Of a DNA stretch of 64,000 nt, positions 25,345 through 34,463 are shown piece by piece. This DNA comes from Skermanella aerolata KACC 11604 (lineage in GTDB: Bacteria; Pseudomonadota; Alphaproteobacteria; Azospirillales; Azospirillaceae), in assembly GCF_000936425.1 (NCBI RefSeq), contig NZ_AVFK01000007.1, positions 186,001 to 250,000 of the forward strand. Reading direction: 5' to 3'. The notes beneath the pieces are model-generated. The model had not been told where the DNA came from. It made no database searches and saw nothing but the letters and a program-made list of their open reading frames with translations. Position 1 is the first letter of the stretch. The number at the start of each line of letters is the position of its first letter. The translations under genes were made by a program, and so were the position numbers.

Positions 25345-26304
25345 GCGCCGGTCGAAGGCGTCCCGCCACCAGGAGATCGTCCGGCGGATACCCTCCTCCA
25401 GCGGGATCGTCGCGGTCCAGCCGAGTTCCCGGCGCGCCTTGGAGCAATCCAGGCAGAGCGCCGTCCTGATCGTCGGCTGCGACAGGTCGTAGCGGACCGT
25501 CAGGTCCCGGCCGGATGCGGCGACGATCATGGAGACAAGGTCCCTGACCGCCACCGCCCGTCCGGCCCCGGCGTTGAACAGTTCGTACGGTGTTTTCTGG
25601 AGATCGATGGCGCGCCGGACGAAGTCGACCAGATCGGCGACATGGATCAGGTCGCGGGCCTCCTCGCCGCTGCCCCAGACGGTGACGACGCCGTCCGCCG
25701 CCGTCATCACCTTAGTCACGGTCGCGCCGAAGACATGGCTTCTTTCCAGGTCGAACTTGTCGTGCGGACCGTAGACGTTGGAATGCCGGATCACCGTATG
25801 CCGGGTGGTTCCCAGGCGGGAGAAGAACTCGCACATCTTCTCGACATAGATCTTGGTCCAGCCGATCCCGAAGTAGCGGTCGTTCAAGGCTTCGGCCGGG
25901 TCCCAGTCGGTTTCCGCCAGGGGAGTCCCGGACGACGGATACATCATGGTGCAGCTGAAGAAGACGAAGTGCGCCACCCCAAGGTCATGGGCGGCGCGCA
26001 GCAGGAGCGAGTTCATGACGGCGTTGTCGGTGACATGGATGTGGGGCCGCGTCACGATGTCCTTCGAACCGGACGTCGTGGCGGCGGCCTGGATCACCAC
26101 GTCCATGCCGTCCAGCAGGCGGGAAACGGTATCGGCGTCACGCAGGTCGCCCTGATGCCAGACGATGCCCGGACAATCGTAGGCCGGCCGGGTGAAGCGC
26201 ACCGCGTGGATTTCCAGATCGCCGCGCAGGGTAAGGGCTTCGGTCAGGTTGCGCCCGATGAAGCCGGTCGCCCCGCAGATCAGGACCTTCCGTTTCGCCG
26301 TCAT
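25336..26304 (-). CDS. NAD-dependent epimerase/dehydratase family protein lacking the usual catalytic Tyr
   Basis: 322 residues, ATG 26302-26304. Nucleotide motif ICGATGFIGRNL; FFSCTMMYPSSGTPLAE supplies the Ser region; HSNVYGPHDKF and DLIHVADLVDFV are typical of GDP-fucose synthase-like epimerases. In the YxxxK position the sequence is RYFGIGWTKIYVEK: Lys151 is present, but four residues earlier is Ile147 rather than Tyr; a Tyr lies at 144. The catalytic acid may be another residue, so it may act as an epimerase or reductase with altered chemistry. It is convergent with hddA and followed upstream by the Fcl-like gene (21-base spacing), so the two are one transcript. A role in the final steps of the GDP-sugar pathway is likely. 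Confidence 0.78.
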   Translation of the reverse strand: MTAKRKVLICGATGFIGRNLTEALTLRGDLEIHAVRFTRPAYDCPGIVWHQGDLRDADTVSRLLDGMDVVIQAAATTSGSKDIVTRPHIHVTDNAVMNSLLLRAAHDLGVAHFVFFSCTMMYPSSGTPLAETDWDPAEALNDRYFGIGWTKIYVEKMCEFFSRLGTTRHTVIRHSNVYGPHDKFDLERSHVFGATVTKVMTAADGVVTVWGSGEEARDLIHVADLVDFVRRAIDLQKTPYELFNAGAGRAVAVRDLVSMIVAASGRDLTVRYDLSQPTIRTALCLDCSKARRELGWTATIPLEEGIRRTISWWRDAFDRRSD

Positions 26305-26325
26305 CCTATCTGCCGCTCCCGATGG

Positions 26326-27279
26326 TCATCTCCTGGCATCCAGCGCGCCGGGATTGTCGTTCAGCCACCGGAAGGTGCTCTCGATCCCTTGCCGCAGCCC
26401 GATCCGGGCCCGCCATCCCAGGCCCGTCATCCTGGACACGTCCAGCAGCTTGCGGGGAGCGCCGTCGGGCTTGCCGGGGTCGAACACGAACTCGCCCCGG
26501 TATCCGGCGACGTCGGCGATCAGCTCGGCAAGTTCACGGATGGAGACGTCTTGGCCGACCCCGGCATTGACATGCTGGGACCCGGAGTAGCGTTTCATCA
26601 GGAAGACGCAGGCATCGGCGGCATCGTCCACGTGCATGAATTCCCGCCGCGGCGCTCCCGTGCCCCAAAGCTCGATACGGTCCAGCCGGTCCCGCTTGCC
26701 GGCATGGATCTTCCGCATCAGCGCCGGCAGGACATGGCCGCTCATCAGGTCGAAGTTGTCGTTAGGACCGTATAGGTTGGTCGGCACCGTGGAAATGAAG
26801 TCGCAGCCGTGCTGGCGCCGGTAGTCCTGGCACATCTGGATGCCGGTGATCTTGGCGATCGAATAGGGCCGGTTGGTAGCTTCGGGCGGACCGGACAGCA
26901 GGGCGTCCTCGGCCATCGGCTGGGACGCCAGCTTGGGATAGACGCAGGACGACCCGAGGAACAGAAGCTTCTCCACGCCGACCTGATGGGCGGTGCGGAT
27001 GATGTTGGCGCCGATCAGCAGGTTGTCGTAGATGAAGTCGGCCGGCAGGGCATCGTTGGCATGGATGCCGCCGACCCTGGCCGCCGCGATGAAGACGGCG
27101 TCCGGACGGTTGCCGGACATCCAGGCCTCGACATCGACCTGACGGCGCAGGTCCAGGCTCCGCCTGTCCACCGTCAGGACCGTGCAGTCCTCGCCGGAAA
27201 GGCGGCGCACGAGCGCCGAGCCCACCATGCCGGTATGGCCGGCCACCCAGACGCGCTTTCCGGTAAGATCATACAGCAT
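26326..27279 (-). CDS. GDP-L-fucose/GDP-L-colitose synthase-like epimerase-reductase
   Basis: 317 residues from the ATG 27277-27279; the longer frame to 27348 adds an Arg-rich, implausible leader. Motifs: VWVAGHTGMVGSAL for NADP, FLGSSCVYP with Ser110/111 and Cys112, catalytic Tyr139-x-x-x-Lys143 in RPYSIAKITG, and the acid/base His in SGHVLPALMRK. In GDP-fucose synthase and ColC these groups epimerise at C3/C5 (or C5 only) and reduce the 4-keto group. After a 3-dehydratase, only C5 epimerisation plus reduction is expected, as in colitose formation. On the heptose background the product would be a 3,6-dideoxyheptose. The gene is first in its small leftward operon. The substrate is inferred from neighbours. 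Confidence 0.83.
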   Translation of the reverse strand: MLYDLTGKRVWVAGHTGMVGSALVRRLSGEDCTVLTVDRRSLDLRRQVDVEAWMSGNRPDAVFIAAARVGGIHANDALPADFIYDNLLIGANIIRTAHQVGVEKLLFLGSSCVYPKLASQPMAEDALLSGPPEATNRPYSIAKITGIQMCQDYRRQHGCDFISTVPTNLYGPNDNFDLMSGHVLPALMRKIHAGKRDRLDRIELWGTGAPRREFMHVDDAADACVFLMKRYSGSQHVNAGVGQDVSIRELAELIADVAGYRGEFVFDPGKPDGAPRKLLDVSRMTGLGWRARIGLRQGIESTFRWLNDNPGALDARR

Positions 27280-27436
27280 GGGGAACCTGCCCGAGGGAAA
27301 CGCACGGCCCCGTCGGTATGGCGTCGCCTCGCATCCGGCTCGAAGCACGGATGGCGGAACAAGCCCCGACCGTTGGACCGGGGCGAGTCTAGAGAGAAAG
27401 CGTTAACTAAAATATACCCGCCCCCGACCCATCCCC

Positions 27437-29503
27437 TCAGTTCCGCTCCGGATAGGTGTATTCCACCTTCCCGCTGCCGGTCAGGCTCTGGATCAGCTTC
27501 TGGAACTGGCCGATCAGCGGCACGTCCTCCAGCGCGCCGGTCGGTCCCGGCGGCGGAGTGTCTTCCGCCACCAGCATCGGGGCGCCGGGCCTGGGCGGGG
27601 CGATGTCCAGGCCCGGCAGCGGGCGCGCCGGCAGCCCGGCATGGGCGTCGATCATGAAGTCGTGCCAGATCCGGGCCGGCAAGCCGCCGCCGGTCACCCG
27701 CTTCATCGGCTGGTTGTCGTCGTTGCCGAGCCAGACCCCCGCGACATAGTCCGCCGTGAAGCCCATGAACCACGCGTCGCGGTAATCCTGGCTGGTGCCG
27801 GTTTTGCCGGCCGCCATGCGGTCCAGCTTGGCGGACTTGCCGGTGCCGTATTCGACCACGGCCAGCAGCATGCGGTTCAGCTCCGCCAGCTTGACCGGAT
27901 CGATCACCGGCGTCGCTCCGCCCGATCCGCGCCGCTGGTAGAGCACCCGGCCGGCATTGTCCTGGATGCTGGTCACCGCATAGGGCCACACGGCCCGCCC
28001 GCCATTGGCGAAGGCGGTATAGGCGCCCGCCAATTCCAGCAGCGTCACTTCGCTGGTCCCAAGCGCAAGGCTGAGGTCTCGGCTCATGGGGGACGTGACG
28101 CCAAGGCGCCGGGCGACGGCGCGGACGGGATCGACGCCGGTACGCTCCAGCAGGTGGATCGCCGCCGTATTGACCGAATGGGCCAACGCGTCGCGCAGCG
28201 GCATCGGCCCGCGGAAGCCCTTCTCGAAGTTGGACGGCTGCCAGTCCTTGATCCTGACCGGCGAGTCGTCCACCAGCGTATCCGCCGTCATGCCGGCTTC
28301 CAGCGCCGCCAGAAAGACCATCGGCTTGAACGCCGAACCGGGCTGGCGCAAGGCCTGGGTGGCGCGGTTGAACTGGCTTGCCCCATAGCTGGCCCCGCCG
28401 ATCAGCGCCCGGACGGAGCCGTCCGGGCCCAGCGCCACCAATGCTCCCTGGTCCACGCGGGAAGCGACGCCCGCCCCCGTCAATACAGCCGACAGCCGGC
28501 GCTCCGCCGCCCTCTGCATGCGGCGGTCCATCGTCGTGTGGACGATGACGTCGTCATGCTCCTTTCCGATGAAGCCGGAGACCTGATCGGCGACCCAGTC
28601 GGCGAAATAGCGGTCGCCGTCGCCCTCCGGCTTCCGCCGGGGCGTGGGAGGGGCCGATCGCATCGTCCGGATATCGGCTTCCGTGATGTAGCCGGCGTCC
28701 ATCATGGCGCCCAGCACGACGCCGGCCCGCTCGGCCGCCTTGTCGGGGTTGGTGGTCGGGGAATATCGGGACGGCGCCTTCAGCAGGCCGGCCAGGGTGG
28801 CGGCCTCCCGCAAGTTGACCTCGGTCGCGGGCTTGTTGAAGTAGGTCTTTGCCGCCGCATCGACGCCGTAGGTGCCGGCGCCCAGATAGACCCGGTTCAG
28901 ATAGGCGGTCAGGATCTGGTTCTTGGAATATGCCCGCTCCAGCCAAATCGCCAGCATCGCTTCCTGGATCTTGCGGCCCATAGTGCGGTCGGGCGTCAGG
29001 AACAGGTTCTTGGCAAGCTGCTGGGTGATCGTCGAGCCGCCCTGTACCACCCGGCCCGCCTGGAAGTTTACGAAGGCGGCACGAAGCAGACCGATCGGAT
29101 CGATACCGAAATGACTAAAGAACCGCCGGTCCTCGGTCGCGATGACCGCATTGACGAGATTGGGCGGCAGGTCGGCCGCGTTGATCGTCGTGCCGTAGAT
29201 GTCGCCATAGCGCTCGATCGTGCTGCCGTCGGCCGCCAGCACGGTAACCGTGGGCCGCCGTTCGGCCTGCGCGACCTGTCCGACATCCGGCAGGTCGTAG
29301 GCATAGAACGCCAGCACGGCGGCAACGGCGACGCCGCACCAGATCCCGGCAACCAGCGTCCAGCTTCCGAGAATGCCAAGGATGTTGCGGCCCCGGAACG
29401 AAGGCAGCCGCGACGGCGCCGCCTTGGCTTCCTGGCGCCCGCGCCTGGGAGGTTCACGTCCAGGTACGCGGCCGGGCTGCGGTCGAGGGGGAGTTTTTCT
29501 CAA
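27437..29503 (-). CDS. Class A penicillin-binding protein 1A-like (transglycosylase/transpeptidase)
   Basis: 688 residues. After an Arg/Pro-rich cytoplasmic tail comes one membrane helix (ILGSWTLVAGIWCGVAVAAVLAFY, residues ~45-68). The GT51 glycosyltransferase domain shows EDRRFFSHFGIDPIG and GGSTITQQLAKNLFL, and the transpeptidase domain shows the active-site SxxK in PGSAFKP, SxN in HSVNTAA and KTGTS. It polymerises and cross-links peptidoglycan in the periplasm. The start is uncertain: the frame begins with TTG at 29501-29503 and has no ATG or GTG before the membrane helix, and the ribosome site is weak. It is transcribed towards the glycan locus but separated from the Fcl-like gene by 157 bases, where a short GC-rich hairpin near 27362-27383 lacks a T-run. 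Confidence 0.92.
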   Translation of the reverse strand: MRKTPPRPQPGRVPGREPPRRGRQEAKAAPSRLPSFRGRNILGILGSWTLVAGIWCGVAVAAVLAFYAYDLPDVGQVAQAERRPTVTVLAADGSTIERYGDIYGTTINAADLPPNLVNAVIATEDRRFFSHFGIDPIGLLRAAFVNFQAGRVVQGGSTITQQLAKNLFLTPDRTMGRKIQEAMLAIWLERAYSKNQILTAYLNRVYLGAGTYGVDAAAKTYFNKPATEVNLREAATLAGLLKAPSRYSPTTNPDKAAERAGVVLGAMMDAGYITEADIRTMRSAPPTPRRKPEGDGDRYFADWVADQVSGFIGKEHDDVIVHTTMDRRMQRAAERRLSAVLTGAGVASRVDQGALVALGPDGSVRALIGGASYGASQFNRATQALRQPGSAFKPMVFLAALEAGMTADTLVDDSPVRIKDWQPSNFEKGFRGPMPLRDALAHSVNTAAIHLLERTGVDPVRAVARRLGVTSPMSRDLSLALGTSEVTLLELAGAYTAFANGGRAVWPYAVTSIQDNAGRVLYQRRGSGGATPVIDPVKLAELNRMLLAVVEYGTGKSAKLDRMAAGKTGTSQDYRDAWFMGFTADYVAGVWLGNDDNQPMKRVTGGGLPARIWHDFMIDAHAGLPARPLPGLDIAPPRPGAPMLVAEDTPPPGPTGALEDVPLIGQFQKLIQSLTGSGKVEYTYPERN

Positions 29504-29633
29504 GGTGACCGGTCAGGGTTGCTCATCCACAGGCCTACGATGCCTGAATAAGACGGCAATTTCACGGCATTAACGCCCTTTCCTCCAATGATCCCTCAAC
29601 TTCAGAAGATCTTCGGACCGCCGATAACGAAAA

Positions 29634-29661
29634 CCGCCGCCGGGGAGAACCCCGGCGGCGG
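29634..29661 (-). terminator. Rho-independent terminator of the ammonium transporter gene
   Basis: A perfect 12-bp inverted repeat: 29634-29645 and 29650-29661 (CCGCCGCCGGGG and its complement) around an AGAA loop. On the minus strand the hairpin is followed by TTTTCGTTA. It lies 36 bases after the stop of the amt gene. Confidence 0.8.
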
Positions 29662-29696
29662 CTTCGGCAACGTCGCTACTTCGGAAAAGAGTCCGG

Positions 29697-31037
29697 TCAG
29701 TGGACCGCTTCGCCGTGCAGGGCGAGGTCGAGGCCTTCGCGTTCGACGTCTTCGCTGACCCGCAGGCCGATCACCACGTCGATCACCTTCAGCAGGATGA
29801 AGGAGGCGACGGCGGTGTAGATCAGGGTGGCGATGATGCCGTAGACCTGGATCATGACCTGGCCGCTGTTGCCGTCGATCCAACCGACCGCCGCGTCGCC
29901 GCCGATCGCCTGACGGGCGAACACGCCGGTCAGGACGGCGCCGACGATGCCGCCGACACCATGCACGCCGAAGGCGTCCAGGCTGTCGTCATAGCCGAGC
30001 ATGTATTTGAGGCTGGTGGCGCCCCAGTAGCAGATCACGCCGGCGACGGCGCCGATCACCAGCGCACCGCCGGCATCGACGAAACCGGAAGCCGGGGTGA
30101 TGGCGACGAGGCCGCCGATGGCACCGGAGATGATGCCGAGCACGCTGGGCTTACCCTTGGCGATCCACTCCGCGAACATCCAGGCCAATGCTGCTGCCGC
30201 TGCGGCGACCATGGTCACCAGCATCGCCATGCCGGCGCGGCCGTTTGCGCCGCCAGCGGAACCGGCGTTGAAGCCGAACCAGCCCACCCACAGCAGGGAG
30301 GCGCCGATCAGGCTCAGGACGAGGTTGTTGGGGACGAAGTGCTCGGACGGATAGCCGCGGCGCTTGCCGATCACCAGGGCCGCAACCAGACCGGCGACGC
30401 CGGCGTTGATGTGGACGACGGTGCCGCCGGCGAAGTCCAGCACGCCTTCAGCGAACAGGAAGCCATTCGGATGCCAGACCCAATGGGCGATGGGGGAGTA
30501 GACCAGCAGCGACCACAGGCCGCTGAAGACCAGCATCGCCGAGAACTTCATGCGGTCGGCGAAGGCGCCGGTGATCAGTGCCGGGGTGATGATCGCGAAG
30601 GTCATCTGGAACATCACGAACACCGATTCCGGGATCGTGAAGGCGACGGGCGTGGACGAGGCGGCTCCCAGCGTGAAGGGCGCGCTCATGTCCATGCCGG
30701 CCATCAGCACGCGGGAGAAGTCGCCGAAATAGGCGTTCCCGCCGCCGAAGGCGATGCTGTATCCGACGACGACCCAGAGCACCGCGACCAGGCAGGTGAT
30801 CGCGAAACTCTGCATCACGGTGGCCAGCAGGTTCATCTTGCGGACCATGCCGCCGTAGAACAGCGCCAGACCGGGGATCGTCATCATCAGGACCAGGGCG
30901 GTCGAGGTCAGCATCCAGGCGGTGTCGCCGGTATCGATCGTAGGGGCATCGGTCTGGGCCAGCGCGCCGGCCGGCAAGGCGAACGCCCCCAGTATCGCCG
31001 CAAGCAGCGGAACAGCGAAGGCAAACAGACGGCTCAT
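29697..31037 (-). CDS. amtB: Ammonium transporter (Amt/AmtB)
   Basis: 446 residues from ATG 31035-31037; a TTG three codons upstream lies too close to the purine-rich site. An N-terminal signal-like segment (AVPLLAAILGAFALPAGALA) is cleaved in many bacterial Amt proteins. Eleven membrane segments can be followed, with signature parts TALVLMMTIPGLALFYGG, the twin-His region in NGRAGMAMLVTMVAA...VHGVGGIVGAVLTG and FAEGVLDFAGGTVVHINAG. The protein conducts ammonium into the cell and is usually blocked by GlnK when nitrogen is plentiful. No glnK gene is adjacent, which is unusual for this arrangement. The 594-base region upstream may carry the nitrogen-control promoter; a weak sigma-54-like sequence at 31355-31369 was considered but not accepted. 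Confidence 0.93.
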   Translation of the reverse strand: MSRLFAFAVPLLAAILGAFALPAGALAQTDAPTIDTGDTAWMLTSTALVLMMTIPGLALFYGGMVRKMNLLATVMQSFAITCLVAVLWVVVGYSIAFGGGNAYFGDFSRVLMAGMDMSAPFTLGAASSTPVAFTIPESVFVMFQMTFAIITPALITGAFADRMKFSAMLVFSGLWSLLVYSPIAHWVWHPNGFLFAEGVLDFAGGTVVHINAGVAGLVAALVIGKRRGYPSEHFVPNNLVLSLIGASLLWVGWFGFNAGSAGGANGRAGMAMLVTMVAAAAAALAWMFAEWIAKGKPSVLGIISGAIGGLVAITPASGFVDAGGALVIGAVAGVICYWGATSLKYMLGYDDSLDAFGVHGVGGIVGAVLTGVFARQAIGGDAAVGWIDGNSGQVMIQVYGIIATLIYTAVASFILLKVIDVVIGLRVSEDVEREGLDLALHGEAVH

Positions 31038-31631
31038 TATGGACAAATCCTCTCGAATCAGTTCGACGCGGCCCGCTCGATCGAACTCTCGGACGCCCCA
31101 GGGGCGGACCGAGGCTTGATCCTGTGACGGGTTGGGCAGTCGGCTTCGGCATACGGCCGAGGCATTCAGGCCGCCCCTTGCGTTTCAAGAACCGTGCCGC
31201 TCGAAAAATGAGCAACTTCGCGGGAGCAGCATGCAAGGCGGCGCGCAAGGTTGGGGCACTGAATCGGCCCTGGGAGAGGATTAATGCACAAAAAACAGGC
31301 TGATCGCCGAAGTCCGGTTTCCCCGCGCCGAACCGGATTCAGCCCTGTCCGGGACCCAAAACTTTGCCACAATTGCTCTCCAATAAGCCGAAATTACAGG
31401 ATTGCCCACAAAACAGGCAGAATTAGCCTGATCCGGCTCGCCGGGTGCCGCCCGGCCGGCATGGCACCCGTCGCGGGTTTCCAAGCGTTGGCTCTACCCG
31501 GCAAAATGTGTCAGGGTGGTAACGGAAGCGGGTCCTTCCCCAGGTCCCGGCCGGCGCTTCCACGATTTCCCTGAACGGATCGCAAGAAAAGTACCGATAA
31601 TCATAAAAGTAAGGTCGAGGAGATCCTATCC
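31038..31631. other. Intergenic region between amtB and glgC
   Basis: 594 bases without a supported gene. It holds the divergent promoter area of amtB (leftward) and glgC (rightward). Two related short segments, CACAAAAAACAGGC at about 31286 and CACAAAACAGGC at about 31408, look like a direct repeat and might be regulator sites. A sequence TGGCAAAGTTTTGGG (minus strand, 31355-31369) has the sigma-54 -24 half but a poor -12 half. Confidence 0.5.
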
Positions 31632-32903
31632 GTGCCTGTTCCCGTCGAACGAGAATTGCGTCTTGCTCCCAGGCGCGCCATCGCCCTGGTGCTGGCCGGA
31701 GGACGCGGCAGCCGGCTGAAGCAGTTGACCGACCGGCGGGCCAAGCCGGCGGTTCATTTCGGCGGCAAGTTCCGGATCATCGACTTCGCGCTGTCCAACT
31801 GCATCAATTCCGGCTTCCGCCGGATCAGCGTCATCACCCAGTACAAGTCGCACAGCCTGCTGGTCCACCTTCAGCGCGGCTGGGGCTTCCTGCGCGGCGA
31901 GATCAACGAGTTCGTGGACTTCCTGCCGGCCCAGCAGCGGATCGACGAGACATCCTGGTATCAGGGCACCGCCGACGCGGTGTACCAGAACCTCGACATC
32001 CTGATGAGCCACGGTGCCGAGCACGTGCTGATCCTGGCCGGCGACCACATCTACAAGATGGACTACGCCGCCATGCTGGCGTGGCACATCCAGCGCGGCG
32101 CCGACGTGACGGTCCCCTGCGTCGAGGTGCCCCGGATGGAAGCCACCGGCTTCGGCGTCATGCATGTCGACGACACCGATCAGGTCGTCAGCTTCCTGGA
32201 GAAGCCGGCCGATCCCCCGGCGATCCCCGGCAAGCCCGACAAGGCGCTCGCCAGCATGGGCATCTACGTCTTCAACGCAAAGTTCCTGTACGACCAGCTG
32301 CGCCGCGACGCCGCCGACCCGACCTCCAGCCGGGATTTCGGCAAGGACCTGATCCCCTATCTGGTGCCGCGCGCCAAGGTCATGGCCCATCGGTTCCAGG
32401 ACAGCTGCATCTACAGCCAGCCCGACGCCGAGCCGTATTGGCGCGACGTCGGCACGATCGACGCCTATTGGGAAGCCAATCTCGACCTGACCAAGGTGAC
32501 GCCCGACCTGAACCTCTATGACAGGAACTGGCCAATCTTCACCTATCAGGAGCAGCTGCCGCCGGCCAAGTTCGTCTTCAACAACGACGACCGGCGCGGC
32601 ATGGCGGTCGACAGCCTGGTATCGGGCGGCTGCATCGTCTCGGGCGCCCGGATCCAGGACTCCCTGCTGTTCAGCCAGGTCCGGGCGAACTCCTACTCCA
32701 GCCTGAAACAGGCGGTCGTACTGCCCCAGTGCGAGATCGGGCGCCATGCCCGGCTGACCAAGGTGGTGGTCGATCGCGGCTGCCACATACCGGACAATCT
32801 CGTGGTTGGGGAAGATCCCGACGCCGATGCCCGCCGGTTCCACCGGACCGAGTCCGGGGTGACGCTGATCACCCGCGACATGCTTTCCCGTCTGGCCGGC
32901 TGA
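31632..32903 (+). CDS. glgC: Glucose-1-phosphate adenylyltransferase
   Basis: 423 residues starting at GTG 31632, with GAGGAGATCC upstream. The nucleotidyltransferase signature [27 protein letters not shown] is split by family-typical spacing; [31 protein letters not shown], and the ADP-glucose pyrophosphorylase segments FLEKP, SMGIYVF and [15 protein letters not shown] follow. The C-terminal part is the left-handed beta-helix ([20 protein letters not shown]). It makes ADP-glucose from glucose 1-phosphate and ATP, the rate-limiting step of glycogen synthesis, normally under allosteric control by glycolytic intermediates. glgA follows after 18 bases, so the two are an operon. Confidence 0.95.
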   Translation: MPVPVERELRLAPRRAIALVLAGGRGSRLKQLTDRRAKPAVHFGGKFRIIDFALSNCINSGFRRISVITQYKSHSLLVHLQRGWGFLRGEINEFVDFLPAQQRIDETSWYQGTADAVYQNLDILMSHGAEHVLILAGDHIYKMDYAAMLAWHIQRGADVTVPCVEVPRMEATGFGVMHVDDTDQVVSFLEKPADPPAIPGKPDKALASMGIYVFNAKFLYDQLRRDAADPTSSRDFGKDLIPYLVPRAKVMAHRFQDSCIYSQPDAEPYWRDVGTIDAYWEANLDLTKVTPDLNLYDRNWPIFTYQEQLPPAKFVFNNDDRRGMAVDSLVSGGCIVSGARIQDSLLFSQVRANSYSSLKQAVVLPQCEIGRHARLTKVVVDRGCHIPDNLVVGEDPDADARRFHRTESGVTLITRDMLSRLAG

Positions 32904-32921
32904 GCGAAAGGACACCCGATC

Positions 32922-34373
32922 ATGCGCGTCCTGCACGTCGCTTCCGAAGTCTATCCCCTGATCAAGACCGGCGGACTGGCCGATGTCGCGGCGGCGCTGC
33001 CCGCCGCCCTGATGCGGATCGGGGTCGATGCCCGCATTCTGGTGCCAGGCTATCCCGCCGTGCTCGACAAGCTGGCCGACCTGCGCCCCGTCCGCACGCT
33101 GGCCGATCCCTGGACCAACGGCGGCACCGTCCTGATGAAGGGCACCACCCCCGACGGTGTGCCCTGCTACGTCGTCGATGCGCCGGAGATGTACGGCAGG
33201 CCGGGCAATCCCTATCTGGGGCCGGACGGCAAGGACTGGCCGGACAACCATTTCCGCTTCGCCCTGCTGAGCTGGACCGCCGCCTGGATCGCCGGCGATG
33301 ACGGCGGCCGGCGCTGGCGGCCCGACGTCGTCCACGGCCACGACTGGCAGGCGGGGCTGGCGCCGGCCTACCTGACGCTGGGGGGAGGACCGCGCGCCGC
33401 CACCGTCCTGACCATCCACAACATCGCCTACCAGGGCCTCTTCCCCGCCAGCCTGCTGGGACCGCTCCAGCTTCCGGCAAGCAGCTTCTCGGTCGATGGG
33501 CTGGAGTATTACGACCAGATCGGCTTCCTGAAGGCAGGCCTGTTCTATTCCGACCGGATCACCACGGTCAGCCCGACCTATGCCGAGGAAATCCAGTCGC
33601 CCGACGGCGGCTGGGGCCTGCACGGCCTGCTGGCGTCGCGCGCCGGCGACCTCTGGGGCATCCTCAACGGGGTGGACTACGACGTCTGGTCGCCGGACAC
33701 CGATCCACACATCGTCCAGCGCTACGATGCCGGCCATCTCGACGCCAAGGCGGCCAACAAATCGGCCTTGCAGGCAGAATTCCGCCTGGACGTGCGGGCC
33801 GATGCGCCGCTGTTCGGCGTGGTCAGCCGGCTTACCCCCATGAAGGGCTTCGACCTGCTGCTTTCCGCGATCCCGCCCCTGGTCGAACAGGGCGCCCAGT
33901 TCGCCCTGCTCGGCAGCGGCGAGGGCTGGCTGGAGGACGGCTTCCGGTCGCTGGAAGAACAGTTCCCCGGACAGGTCGGCGTCTTCCTCGGCTACGACGA
34001 GCCGCTATCGCACCGCGTCCAGGCCGGCTGCGACGTCATCCTGCTGCCGTCGCGCTCCGAGCCGTGTGGCCTGATCCAGCTCTACGGCCTGCGCTACGGC
34101 ACATTGCCGCTGGTCCGCCGGGCCGGCGGGCTGGCCGACACCGTCGCCGACGCCCAGGACTGGGCGATCGACCGGGGGGAGGCGACCGGCTTCGTCTTCG
34201 ACAATGCCTCGGTGGACGAGCTGCTTTGGGCCTGCCGCCGGGCTCTGGCGCTGTGGCGGGAGCCCGAACGCTGGCGCTCGGTCCAGCGTGCCGCAATGGC
34301 CAGGGATTTCTCCTGGACGGCGTCGGCCCGGCGGTACCTGGACATGTACCGCTCCGTTTATGCGGATGATTGA
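32922..34373 (+). CDS. glgA: Glycogen synthase (ADP-glucose, GT5)
   Basis: 483 residues. KTGGLADVAAALP at residues ~16-28 is the ADP-glucose-binding KxGGL motif of GT5; HGHDWQAGLAP, TIHNIAYQGLFP, TVSPTYAEEI, GVVSRLTPMKGFDLL and LLPSRSEPCGLIQLYGLRYGTLPLVRRAGGL (donor site Glu) follow in the usual order. It elongates alpha-1,4-glucan in the cytoplasm. No branching enzyme or phosphorylase is seen in the window, so the glg operon here is minimal (glgC-glgA), with the remaining genes presumably elsewhere. Confidence 0.95.
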   Translation: MRVLHVASEVYPLIKTGGLADVAAALPAALMRIGVDARILVPGYPAVLDKLADLRPVRTLADPWTNGGTVLMKGTTPDGVPCYVVDAPEMYGRPGNPYLGPDGKDWPDNHFRFALLSWTAAWIAGDDGGRRWRPDVVHGHDWQAGLAPAYLTLGGGPRAATVLTIHNIAYQGLFPASLLGPLQLPASSFSVDGLEYYDQIGFLKAGLFYSDRITTVSPTYAEEIQSPDGGWGLHGLLASRAGDLWGILNGVDYDVWSPDTDPHIVQRYDAGHLDAKAANKSALQAEFRLDVRADAPLFGVVSRLTPMKGFDLLLSAIPPLVEQGAQFALLGSGEGWLEDGFRSLEEQFPGQVGVFLGYDEPLSHRVQAGCDVILLPSRSEPCGLIQLYGLRYGTLPLVRRAGGLADTVADAQDWAIDRGEATGFVFDNASVDELLWACRRALALWREPERWRSVQRAAMARDFSWTASARRYLDMYRSVYADD

Positions 34374-34463
34374 GGGGTGGGTTGAATATAATCCGGTTCC
34401 CTCGGCCGGGGCATCCGTGTAATTCATAGGGCTTGCGTTGGAAAACGAGTACACCTCAATATT

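Noticed and set aside
27362-27383. Hairpin between the PBP1A and GDP-fucose-synthase-like genes as a terminator
   Set aside because: Only six pairs before mismatches and no T-run on the transcribed strand.
31355-31369. Sigma-54-like promoter for amtB
   Set aside because: TGGCA is present, but the -12 element reads TTTTGGG rather than TTGC and the site is over 300 bases from the start codon.
31626-33737. A 703-codon open frame on the minus strand opposite glgC and glgA
   Set aside because: It is antisense to two well-identified genes; its protein has the Gly/Asp/Arg-rich composition created by high-GC codon mirroring and shows no domain.
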